Shown here: positions 47,146 through 54,624 of the stretch, one piece after another
Position numbering within the stretch: the first letter of the stretch is position 1
Layout of the letters: each line of letters begins with the position of its first letter
DNA from: Massilia sp. Root418
Lineage (GTDB): Bacteria > Pseudomonadota > Gammaproteobacteria > Burkholderiales > Burkholderiaceae_D
Assembly (NCBI RefSeq): GCF_001425265.1
Contig: NZ_LMEC01000001.1
Span: 516,036-580,035 of the forward strand
Direction of reading: 5' to 3'
DNA: 64,000 bases
The notes under the pieces: generated by a model
Database searches by the model: none
The model's input: only the letters and a program-made list of their open reading frames with translations
Told to the model about the DNA's origin: nothing
Program-made: the position numbers and the translations under genes

Positions 47146-47397
47146 TCATTCAAATGGATTTTTGACGGTACTCACTTCGGCCGCCGGCAGTTTTTCCGGC
47201 AGGGCTTGCGCCTCGAGTTTGGCCAGCACATCGCCCAACAGCGCGTGCAAGGCGCGCGCGTCGGCCTGCCCGGCCTGGTCCAGGGTCAGGTCGATATCGC
47301 CTGCGATGGTGATGCGGTCCAGGCGGTTCTCTATCATCAGGCCGCCGATGTGCAGCACGTCCGCCTCGTTAGCGTAAGGGATGAATTTCTTGGTCAT
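47146..47397 (-). CDS. small hypothetical protein
   Basis: 83 residues (MTKKFIPYANEADVLHIGGL). No membrane helix or signal. It is short and acidic in the middle (GDIDLTLDQAGQADARALHA), with a predicted alpha/beta pattern. It appears genuine because codon use and the spacing to the nuclease gene (18 bases) are normal and it has no better overlapping frame. I do not know a function; cotranscription with the nuclease is likely. Confidence 0.6.
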   Translation of the reverse strand: MTKKFIPYANEADVLHIGGLMIENRLDRITIAGDIDLTLDQAGQADARALHALLGDVLAKLEAQALPEKLPAAEVSTVKNPFE

Positions 47398-47415
47398 GGT
47401 GGTTCCTCGATGCGG

Positions 47416-48177
47416 TTAGCGGTGACGCGTTTTAGGGCTGGGCAGGCGCAGCAGCGTTTCCTTCTGGCGCGCCGACAGCGACGGCAGCAGGTCGATGCCG
47501 ATCTTCGCTTCCAGCTGCGCCACGCTCATGGTGACATAGTTGACGTCCGCCTTGTTCTCGACAAAATAGGCCGCGCCGGCGCGTTGGCGCGGGCTGTACA
47601 CCACCTTGTACAAGTGCGTAGGCACCAGCACATTGCCCACCTTGCGCAAGTCGCTGCCGAGGAAGGCCGGGCCCGTGATCACGTACAGGTCGCCCTCCTT
47701 CTTGGCCAGCTTGCGCACGGCCTGTTCGATGCCGGCCCATACCTGCCGGTTGTTGTCGGCGTCCTGCGGCACCATGTTGGCCAGGGTGAAGCTGTCGCGC
47801 TGGGTGGCGCGGTCCGGCATGTCGCCGTTCGGCGCCATGTGCCCGCGGTCGTAGCCGCTGCGCGCGTAGTCCGAGAGCTCGGCGCGCTCGCTGCGCGGCA
47901 GGCGCGGCTCGGGGTGGAAGGAGTTTTCGCGGTCCAGCTCGCGCGCCTGCTCGACATTGCCCGACGTGAGGTGCTCGGCCGACCACAACGGCGTGCGCGT
48001 GATCCCCGAATGCATGACGCCGAACACGCCGTAGCACAATTCCCTGGTGGCCGAGGCCAGCTTACCGTTGCGGATCTCCGGCGCGCGGCCATCGACATAG
48101 TGAGACGGACAGGCGCCGGCAAACGCCCAGCCCGACGCCAGCGCCAAGGCGCCGGCGGCAATCAACTTCTGAATCAT
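47416..48177 (-). CDS. secreted DNA/RNA non-specific endonuclease
   Basis: 253 residues with a signal peptide ending near WAFAG/AC. Family signature SGYDRGHMAPNGDMP (DRGH catalytic His) near 108 and the metal Asn in NMVPQDADNNRQVWAGIE. Serratia/NucA-type beta-beta-alpha-Me nuclease, acting outside the cytoplasm on nucleic acid, for nutrient use or biofilm DNA. The gene precedes the small hypothetical 47146-47397; no inhibitor protein is obvious. Confidence 0.93.
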   Translation of the reverse strand: MIQKLIAAGALALASGWAFAGACPSHYVDGRAPEIRNGKLASATRELCYGVFGVMHSGITRTPLWSAEHLTSGNVEQARELDRENSFHPEPRLPRSERAELSDYARSGYDRGHMAPNGDMPDRATQRDSFTLANMVPQDADNNRQVWAGIEQAVRKLAKKEGDLYVITGPAFLGSDLRKVGNVLVPTHLYKVVYSPRQRAGAAYFVENKADVNYVTMSVAQLEAKIGIDLLPSLSARQKETLLRLPSPKTRHR

Positions 48178-48218
48178 AGAGCCCTATAAAAATGCGGAAT
48201 GCAAAATGCCGCCGCATT

Positions 48219-49172
48219 CTAGCGGACGCGGGCAATCTCCGACAACCGGCGCGCTACCGTGTCGAGCTCCTCGCGCAGCGCGTCCGGCGCGATGACGCGG
48301 AAGCCGAACGGCAGGCTGGCCAGTTCGCGCGCGAACCAGGCCAGGTCGTCGGACTGGTTATGCAGCAGCACGCCGTCGCTGGTCTGCTCGAACAGCCCGA
48401 TCGCGTCCATCAGGTAGCGCCGCGCGGTGTGCAGGTCGGTATGCAGCAGCACGGTGGCGGCGTAGGCGCGCGGCATGGCGGCCAGCGACGTGCGCAGGTG
48501 CGCCAGCGCATCGAAGCCCTCGGGCCGGTCAAAGCCCTGCGGCAGCGGCGACGCGTCCACGATGCGGTCCAGCCGGAAGGTGCGCATGTCGTGCCGCAGG
48601 TGGCAGTAGCCGACTGCATACCAGCAGCCGTCGTAGAAGGCCAGGCCATAGGGATCGAACCCGCGTTCGCTCTCCGGCGCGCCGGGCGGCTTGTAGCGCA
48701 GCTGCACGCGCATGCGCGCCTGGGCGGCGGAGCTTAGCGTCACCAGCGCGGCATTGTCTTGCGGCGCGGTGGCGCGCGCCAGGTCCAGCCGCACGGTGGC
48801 GTCGATGGCGCCCACGCGCTGCTTCAGGCCGGCCGGCATGATGCGCTCCAGCTTGGCCTGCGCACTGGCCACCGCCGGCGCCGCGTCGGCCAGCCCGAGG
48901 CTGCGCGCAGCCAGCAGGCCGAGGGACAGCGCCAGCGCCTCATCGTCCGTGAACATCATGGGCGGCAGTTTAAAGCCCGGCATCAGCGCGTAGCCGCCGT
49001 GGCGTCCGCGCTCGCTCATGATGGGAATGCCGATCTGCTCCAGCATCACGATATAGCGGCGCAGCGTGCGGCCGTCCACCGCCAGCCGGCGGGACATCTC
49101 TGCGCCGCTCAGGCGGCCGTGTGTTTGCAGCAGTTCCAGCACGGCCAGAACGCGGGTGGTGGGATGGTACAT
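48219..49172 (-). CDS. WYL-domain HTH regulator (YafY/PafBC-like)
   Basis: 317 residues. N-terminal winged HTH (RVLAVLELLQTHGRLSGAEM, SRRLAVDGRTLRRYIVMLE) and a WYL domain ~135-225 (RYKPPG, FDPYGLAFYDGCWYAVGYC) followed by the C-terminal extension. WYL proteins bind nucleic-acid-like or small ligands and regulate neighbours. It is divergent from the LysE-type gene at 49274 across 101 bases that hold a 15-bp dyad. Confidence 0.92.
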   Translation of the reverse strand: MYHPTTRVLAVLELLQTHGRLSGAEMSRRLAVDGRTLRRYIVMLEQIGIPIMSERGRHGGYALMPGFKLPPMMFTDDEALALSLGLLAARSLGLADAAPAVASAQAKLERIMPAGLKQRVGAIDATVRLDLARATAPQDNAALVTLSSAAQARMRVQLRYKPPGAPESERGFDPYGLAFYDGCWYAVGYCHLRHDMRTFRLDRIVDASPLPQGFDRPEGFDALAHLRTSLAAMPRAYAATVLLHTDLHTARRYLMDAIGLFEQTSDGVLLHNQSDDLAWFARELASLPFGFRVIAPDALREELDTVARRLSEIARVR

Positions 49173-49237
49173 GGCGCTAAAGATAGCAGAGAATCAGGGC
49201 CGAATCTGTCCTATTTTGGTTTTATCCTGCGTTCATC

Positions 49238-49252
49238 GCGTGCCAGGCACGC
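49238..49252. promoter_or_regulatory. 15-bp dyad upstream of LysE-type gene
   Basis: GCGTGCC-A-GGCACGC, perfect 7-bp arms around one base, 21 bases before the ATG at 49274. A likely operator for the divergent WYL regulator; that is inference from position. Confidence 0.45.
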
Positions 49253-49273
49253 CAACCGCGCAAGGGGACTCAA

Positions 49274-49966
49274 ATGGAACAAGGCACCAATCTGTGGCTG
49301 TACTTCATCGTGGTATTCGGCATCATCGTGCTGCCGGGACTGGACATGGCGTATGTGATGGCCAGCGCCATCCTGGGCGGACGGCGCGCCGGCCTTGCGG
49401 CGGTGGGCGGCATCGTGGCGGGCGGCATTTGCCATTTGCTGATGGCGACGGCCGGCATCGCCGTGGTGCTGAAACTGTGGCCGGGGCTATTTAACCTGGT
49501 GCTGCTGGCCGGCGCGGCCTACATCGCGTGGATGGGCATCGTCTTCCTGCGCAGCGACAGCGTGTTCCGGCCGGCGGCCGGGCGCGGCGTGCTGGCGCCG
49601 CCCCTCATCTTCCGCCGCGCGATGATGACCAGCCTGCTCAATCCCAAGGCCTACATCTTCATGCTGGCGATCTTCCCGCAGTTCCTGAAGATCGGCCACG
49701 GTCCGCTGTGGATGCAATCGGGTGTGCTGGGCGCCATCACGGCGGCCACGCAGGCCGGCGTCTACGGCGCGCTGGCCTTTGCCTCCAGCCAGGCCAGCGG
49801 CTGGTTCGGCGCCCACCCGCGCGCCGCCACCGTGACGGCGCGCGCCATGGGCGTGCTGCTGATCTTTACTGCCCTGCTGAGCGCCAGCGAGGCCCTGCAC
49901 CGGCTTGCGCCGCAGTGGGCACCCAGCGACCTCACCCTGGTGGTGGGCGGCCGCTCGATGCGCTGA
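49274..49966 (+). CDS. LysE-family translocator
   Basis: 230 residues, about six hydrophobic helices. Features: GIIVLPGLDMAYVMASAILGGRRAGLAAVGG at the first two helices (long LysE N-terminus) and RRAMMTSLLNPKAYIFMLAIFPQFL with the NPK motif of RhtB-like exporters. Probably exports an amino acid or related compound. Distinct from the other LysE-type protein in this window and paired with a WYL rather than an Lrp regulator. Confidence 0.92.
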   Translation: MEQGTNLWLYFIVVFGIIVLPGLDMAYVMASAILGGRRAGLAAVGGIVAGGICHLLMATAGIAVVLKLWPGLFNLVLLAGAAYIAWMGIVFLRSDSVFRPAAGRGVLAPPLIFRRAMMTSLLNPKAYIFMLAIFPQFLKIGHGPLWMQSGVLGAITAATQAGVYGALAFASSQASGWFGAHPRAATVTARAMGVLLIFTALLSASEALHRLAPQWAPSDLTLVVGGRSMR

Positions 49967-49982
49967 GCCGCACGGCCAGCGC

Positions 49983-50330
49983 CTAGATGGCGCGGCCGTC
50001 GTAGTGCTGCACGGGCAGCGCGTCAATGTCGATGTTTTCGATGCAGTTGATGTTCACTGCGGCCATGGCGTTGCCTTTCGGGTCGACACCTTCGCCGTAG
50101 GTATGGATGCCGCAGGCAGGGCAGAAGCGGTGGTGGATGACGTGCTTGTTGAAAGTGTAGCTGGCCAGCTTCTCTTCGGGGGTCAGCAGCGTCAGCGCGC
50201 TGCGCGGGAAAAAGGCCATGCGCGCGCCCTTGCGCTGGCAGATCGAGCAATTGCACACCATCGCTCCGCCGATCTCGCCCTCTACTTCGAATTTCACATT
50301 GCCGCAGTGGCAGCTCCCGGTGTAGTGCAT
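49983..50330 (-). CDS. GFA-family (glutathione-dependent formaldehyde-activating-like) protein
   Basis: 115 residues. Zinc cysteines in GSCHCGNVKFEVEG, MVCNCSICQRKG and RFCPACGIHTYGEG define the CENP-V/GFA fold. These proteins bind zinc; an enzymatic role (S-hydroxymethylglutathione formation) has been proposed for Gfa but not for most members. Convergent with the LysE gene, 16 bases apart. Confidence 0.93.
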   Translation of the reverse strand: MHYTGSCHCGNVKFEVEGEIGGAMVCNCSICQRKGARMAFFPRSALTLLTPEEKLASYTFNKHVIHHRFCPACGIHTYGEGVDPKGNAMAAVNINCIENIDIDALPVQHYDGRAI

Positions 50331-50368
50331 GGCGCCTCCATAAAGTTTTTTGTGGAGGCAGTGTAGCG

Positions 50369-50710
50369 CTATTTGCTGCGCCGTTCCAGCGCCTGCAGCA
50401 CGCCTTTGCGATTTTTATGCGACGTCTCGAAGCTGCGGATCTTGCGCACCTGGGCGGCAGTCAGCTCATCCAGGCGGCTGCGGATCTGGGTCACCGTGAG
50501 CTGCTGGTAGTTATGGATGGGCAGGCCGGCATCCGCCTGCTTGCCCTGCTTGCCCTTCTGCTCCTTGGTTTCGCCGCTTTCCTTGCGCTGCTTGTTGACG
50601 ATGCGCGCCGCCACCTCTTCCTCGCGTCCCTTGTAGCGGCCTTCCTTCTCGAATTTCTCTTCCAGCTCGTTGTACTCGCGCTCCCGTTTGGGACTGGCTC
50701 CTCGTGGCAT
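50369..50710 (-). CDS. conserved small basic protein
   Basis: 113 residues, highly charged (MPRGASPKREREYNELEEKF, then REEEVAARIVNKQRKE). Homologues of this type are often labelled 'plasmid stabilization protein' or Rho-N-like, without experimental basis that I know. The second half (LTVTQIRSRLDELTAAQVRK) could form a small helical nucleic-acid-binding unit of SAP/Rho-N size. Open frame continues upstream of the ATG at 50710 but only this part fits. It lies 34 bases after the GAF-kinase gene. Confidence 0.7.
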   Translation of the reverse strand: MPRGASPKREREYNELEEKFEKEGRYKGREEEVAARIVNKQRKESGETKEQKGKQGKQADAGLPIHNYQQLTVTQIRSRLDELTAAQVRKIRSFETSHKNRKGVLQALERRSK

Positions 50711-50744
50711 GACACTACTCCCGGCAGTGAATATACCGCCGATA

Positions 50745-52133
50745 CTACAAAATCGGCAGCGCCGGCGGCGCACGATCGGGCTTGCGCATGGTGGCCGGGA
50801 CGCACAGCGGCAGCGTAACTGTAAAACAGGCGCCTTCGCCTTCCGTGCTGCTGGCTTCCACGCTGCCACGCAAGGTGGACGTGACCAGTTTATAGACGAT
50901 GTGCAGTCCGAGGCCGCTGCCGCCCTTGCCCATGCGCGTGGTGAAGAAGGGATCGAACACGCGGGCCAGGTTGTCGGGCGGGATGCCGAGGCCGTCGTCG
51001 CGCACGGTGATGGCCACCCTGTCCGCGCCATCCTGCCCGGCAGCGATGGTGATGGTGCCGGCCAGTCCTGGCAGGAAGGCGTGCTGCACGGCGTTGGCGA
51101 TCAGCTGCACCATCACCTGTCCCAGCTGGTCGGGGTAACTGTCCATCCGTATGCCTGGGCCGATGGTGCAGAGCACGCGGTGGCCGCTGTCCATGATGGC
51201 CTGGTCCAGCCCCGCCAGCGCATGGCGCACCGCCTCGCCCAGGTCGAAGCTGCGCCGGCCGTCCGCGGCCTGCTCGGACGCCACCTGCTTGAAGCTGCCC
51301 ACCAGCTGGGCTGCCTGGTTCAGGCTGCGCATCAGGATGGCGGCGCCCTGCTCCACCGTGCCGACGAAATCCTGCATGCGGCTGCGCGTGAGGCCGCGCG
51401 CCATCTCCTGCGTGAAGTCGGCGGTGCGCGATTGCAGCGTGCTGGCTGCCAGCAGGCTGTTGCCGATCGGGGTATTCAGTTCATGCGAGATGCCGGCCAC
51501 CACGGCGCCCAGCGCCGCCAGCTTCTCCGAGCGCAGCAGCTCGTCCTGCAGGGACGTGAGCCGCATCAGCGCCGCGTGCAGGTCCTGGTTGGACTGCGCC
51601 AGCTTGAGCGAAAACGCTTCCTGCTGGCGCATCGCCAGCCGCAGCTCCGCGTTGCTGGCCTCCAGCTGCTCCTGCTGCTGCATCACCACGAAGTCGCGTT
51701 CGATGCTCTTCTTGATCTCCCACAGCAGCTCGACGTACTTGTGCTGGTAGTTGCGCTTCTTGTTATCGAGCACGCAGATCGTGCCGAAGACCTCGTTGTC
51801 GGGCCACAGCAGCGGCACGCCCAGATAGGAGATCATGTTCAGCGCCACGTCCGGATTGCAGCGCCAGTGGTCGTCCTCCAGCGCGTCCGGCACGTGCAGC
51901 AGGCCGCGCGTGGCCATCACTGTCTCGCAGTACAAGCCGGTGTTCAGGTTGGCCTTCTCGTCGGCCTCGTAGGGGTTGCCCTCGCTGTGGCTGGACACCA
52001 GCACCGAGATCTGCTCCGGCAGCACGCGCATGATCAAGCCGGCCGGCACATCGAAGATGCCGGCCATGACGTCAGCGGTGTTCTGCCACTTGGACAGGAA
52101 GGCATCGGGAATTGCGCTAGCGTGGTGAGTCAC
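50745..52133 (-). CDS. GAF-domain sensor histidine kinase
   Basis: 462 residues from GTG at 52133, with GGAGG eight bases upstream; the open frame extends to 52196 but without a ribosome site. GAF ~10-150 (VSSHSEGNPYEADEKANLNT, YCETVMATRGLLHVPDA, YLGVPLLWPDNEVFGTICVLD), coiled coil, HisKA with the phospho-His in VVAGISHELNTPIGNS and HATPase (NAVQHAFL, DDGLGIPPDN, GGSGLGLHIVYKLV). Soluble. Fourth gene of the phc-like operon, 93 bases after the response regulator. It may phosphorylate that regulator or act in parallel with the membrane kinase. Confidence 0.9.
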   Translation of the reverse strand: MTHHASAIPDAFLSKWQNTADVMAGIFDVPAGLIMRVLPEQISVLVSSHSEGNPYEADEKANLNTGLYCETVMATRGLLHVPDALEDDHWRCNPDVALNMISYLGVPLLWPDNEVFGTICVLDNKKRNYQHKYVELLWEIKKSIERDFVVMQQQEQLEASNAELRLAMRQQEAFSLKLAQSNQDLHAALMRLTSLQDELLRSEKLAALGAVVAGISHELNTPIGNSLLAASTLQSRTADFTQEMARGLTRSRMQDFVGTVEQGAAILMRSLNQAAQLVGSFKQVASEQAADGRRSFDLGEAVRHALAGLDQAIMDSGHRVLCTIGPGIRMDSYPDQLGQVMVQLIANAVQHAFLPGLAGTITIAAGQDGADRVAITVRDDGLGIPPDNLARVFDPFFTTRMGKGGSGLGLHIVYKLVTSTLRGSVEASSTEGEGACFTVTLPLCVPATMRKPDRAPPALPIL

Positions 52134-52226
52134 AGACCGGTCCTCCGACAGTGGAAGTTGCCGAATCAATATACTCCGCCCATTGTCCACTAGCAAGCTC
52201 CGCCGCCGCCCCGGCCGGATTTGCGC

Positions 52227-53225
52227 TTAAAACTGCTCCACCCAGGCCGCCAGCTGCGCCGGCGTGAGCATGGAATCGGCCTGCGCCAGCTTGCCCTGGA
52301 CAGTGCCGCCCTCGCCCGCGCAGATCTGCAGCGACCAGCCGCGCCTGCCCAGCCACAGCAGCGCCGCCAGCCAGAACGCGTGCCGGGTCGATGGCAGGTT
52401 CCCGGTGGGCGTTTCCAGGAATTCGGCCAGCCCCGCGCCGGGCTGGAACAGCACCCCGTCGCCGTTTGGCGCAACGCAGCTGTCGCTGAACACCTCGGCC
52501 AGCATGTCCAGCGCCCGCGCCGGCTCGGCCTGCGGGTGGCGCTGTTCGATCCCGGCCAGCTGCTCGCGCACGGCCAGGCCGAAGGCGGCGCTGCGGAACG
52601 CTTCGGACGCGGTCAGGTCGGCATAGTCCATCAGCAGCCAGTCCGGTTCCGGCGGCGTCATGCCGGCCACCAGCGCGGCCGACAGGTAGGCGTCCACCGG
52701 CAGGCAGGACACCTGGCCGGCCAGGCTGGCGCTCAGCGTGTAAATCATGCCGATGCGCGCGGCCACGGTTTGCTGCTGGCGCACCAGCAGTTTTTCGCGC
52801 AGCAGCTGGGCGTGCTCCTTGCGCAACCGCGCCAGGTCCAGCGCCTGCTTCATCTCCATGCGCAGCCCCGAAATATCCCACGGCTTTTGCATATAGCGGT
52901 GGATCTGGCCCTGGTTCACCGCTTCCACCGTGTGCTCCAGCTCCGCGTAGGCGGTGGTCAGGATGCGGATGATGTGCGGGTACTTGTCCCAGGCGTAGAC
53001 CAGCAGCTCGTTGCCGTAGGCGCCCGGCATGCGCTGGTCGGACACCAGTACGGCGATGCTGTCGGCATGCTGGTCGAGCAGGCGCTTGCCCTCCTCCACC
53101 GAGGCAGCGGTGAAGATGGGCGCCAGCGTGCCGAGCGCGCGCTGGAAGTATTTGAGGGCAGTGACCTCGTCGTCTACATACAGTATGGCCGGAACGGGCA
53201 TACCGGGCTTGCTGGTGTCGCTCAT
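52227..53225 (-). CDS. response regulator with uncharacterised C-terminal domain (PhcQ/PhcR-like position)
   Basis: 332 residues from ATG at 53225 with AAGGA seven bases upstream. Receiver ~12-135: ILYVDDEVTALKYFQ, phospho-Asp 63 in VSDQRMPGAYG, Lys in HRYMQKPWDISG. Then a helix with KEHAQLLREKLL and ~190 residues I cannot assign (GMIYTLSASLAGQVSCLPVD, MDYADLTASEAFRSAAFG, VFSDSCVAPNGDGVLFQP); no DNA-binding motif is visible. In Ralstonia the phcBSRQ operon encodes PhcS followed by the response regulators PhcR and PhcQ; this gene sits at that place. It probably relays signal by protein contact, not DNA binding. Confidence 0.85.
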   Translation of the reverse strand: MSDTSKPGMPVPAILYVDDEVTALKYFQRALGTLAPIFTAASVEEGKRLLDQHADSIAVLVSDQRMPGAYGNELLVYAWDKYPHIIRILTTAYAELEHTVEAVNQGQIHRYMQKPWDISGLRMEMKQALDLARLRKEHAQLLREKLLVRQQQTVAARIGMIYTLSASLAGQVSCLPVDAYLSAALVAGMTPPEPDWLLMDYADLTASEAFRSAAFGLAVREQLAGIEQRHPQAEPARALDMLAEVFSDSCVAPNGDGVLFQPGAGLAEFLETPTGNLPSTRHAFWLAALLWLGRRGWSLQICAGEGGTVQGKLAQADSMLTPAQLAAWVEQF

Positions 53226-53259
53226 GCTTTTTCCTTCTCTGAACGCGGGAATTTCATGG

Positions 53260-54612
53260 TCACGGTGGATGGGCTGCACATGGCAGGTCGAAAGTAAACT
53301 GGGTCCAGAACCCGGCGGCGCTGTCGGCCACCAGGGTGCCGCCATGGCGCTGCACCACGCTGTAGCTGATGCTCAGGCCCAGGCCGAGGCCCTGGCCCAC
53401 TTCACGCGTGGTGAAAAACGGCTCGAAGACGCGGCCCAGGTGCTCGGGCAAGATGCCCGGGCCGTTGTCGCGCACGCTCACTTGCAGGCGCTGGCCGTGG
53501 GCGCCGCCGGCGCCGGCCGCGATGTCGATGGCCGGGTTGACGGTGCCGTGCTTGCGCATGGCCAGCGCCGCGTTGCTGATCAGGTTAATCAGCACGCCGA
53601 TAATGGCCGCCTCGTCGCCGCGCACCATGGTGTCGCCGCGCAGCTCGCGGCGGATGGTGATGCCCTTGGTCTCGTGGCTCACCAGGCGCACTGCGGAATC
53701 GAGCGCGCGCTCGAACATGAAGCGCGCGCTGTAGTGGTCGGCATCCTGCTTGCGGTAGGCGAAGGTCTTCAGGTCGGAGACGATGTGCTGCACGCGCTGC
53801 ATGCCGCGCTTGGCGTCGGCCAGGCATTCGCTCAGCAGTTCGCTGTCCCGCGCGGCCGGCTCCTCGATGGCGACGTCGATCGCCATCATGCAGTAGTTCA
53901 CGGGGTTGTTCACCTCGTGCAGCAGGCCGGCCGCCAGCGTGCCCAGCGCGGCCATTTTCTCCTGCTGCAGCATCTGCCCCTTGATCTCGGCCAGGTCGCG
54001 GTTGGTGGCTTCCAGCTGGGCGTTGTTGTCGGCCAGCTCCGCCTTCAGCTGGTACAGCATGAAGCGCGCCTGTTCGTTGTAGAAGGTGCAGACCGCGCTG
54101 GCGATGGCGGTAAACACCAGGAACATGGAATTGACGGCGAAGGCGCCGTTCCACTGCACCCCGCCCGGATGCAGGTAGCAGGCCGCAACATAGCTCAGGT
54201 AAGTGAGCCCGCCCAGCGACAGGTTTTGCCAAAGGCTGAACGGCAGCGCGATGCCGGACGCGAACACGGCCAGGTTCAGGCCCGCATAGTAGATGGAATG
54301 GGCGCCCTCGGTCTGCTGGATCATCCAGGCGATCATCAGCTGCGGCGCCAGCAGCCAGCAGAAGGTGAGCGCCTGCACGTTGCGTTCGCCCCAGGCGCTG
54401 CGCATGGCGAACAGCACGCCGGCCAGCGCGGCGGCGGTCAGCACGCGGGCGGCGAAAAAGGCCAGCTGGTGGTTGGGGTACAGGCTGACATCGAGGCCGG
54501 TGCCCAGCAGTATCAGCACGATGGCGGTCAGCGCGCCGCCCCGGCTGAACCGCAGGCGATAGGCGCGCAGCACGGACGCGTAGCTCGATTGCTGGTCCTT
54601 AATCAAGGCCAC
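53260..54612 (-). CDS. six-helix membrane sensor histidine kinase, PhcS-like
   Basis: 450 residues from GTG at 54612 (a TTG two codons later is possible). Six hydrophobic segments within residues 26-175, short loops and no large outer domain, as in PhcS/LqsS/CqsS autoinducer kinases. The phospho-His is at about residue 232 in GTLAAGLLHEVNNPVNY, close to the position I recall for Ralstonia PhcS. HATPase: NLISNAALAMRKHG, RDNGPGILPEHLGRVFEPFF, GLGLGLSISYSVV. It starts 12 bases after the methyltransferase stop. The likely ligand is the product of that methyltransferase. Confidence 0.85.
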   Translation of the reverse strand: MALIKDQQSSYASVLRAYRLRFSRGGALTAIVLILLGTGLDVSLYPNHQLAFFAARVLTAAALAGVLFAMRSAWGERNVQALTFCWLLAPQLMIAWMIQQTEGAHSIYYAGLNLAVFASGIALPFSLWQNLSLGGLTYLSYVAACYLHPGGVQWNGAFAVNSMFLVFTAIASAVCTFYNEQARFMLYQLKAELADNNAQLEATNRDLAEIKGQMLQQEKMAALGTLAAGLLHEVNNPVNYCMMAIDVAIEEPAARDSELLSECLADAKRGMQRVQHIVSDLKTFAYRKQDADHYSARFMFERALDSAVRLVSHETKGITIRRELRGDTMVRGDEAAIIGVLINLISNAALAMRKHGTVNPAIDIAAGAGGAHGQRLQVSVRDNGPGILPEHLGRVFEPFFTTREVGQGLGLGLSISYSVVQRHGGTLVADSAAGFWTQFTFDLPCAAHPP

Positions 54613-54624
54613 CGCCCGGCGCGG

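Noticed and set aside
50369..50710. Plasmid stabilisation or toxin function
   Set aside because: That label is common for homologues but there is no plasmid or antitoxin context; left as unknown.
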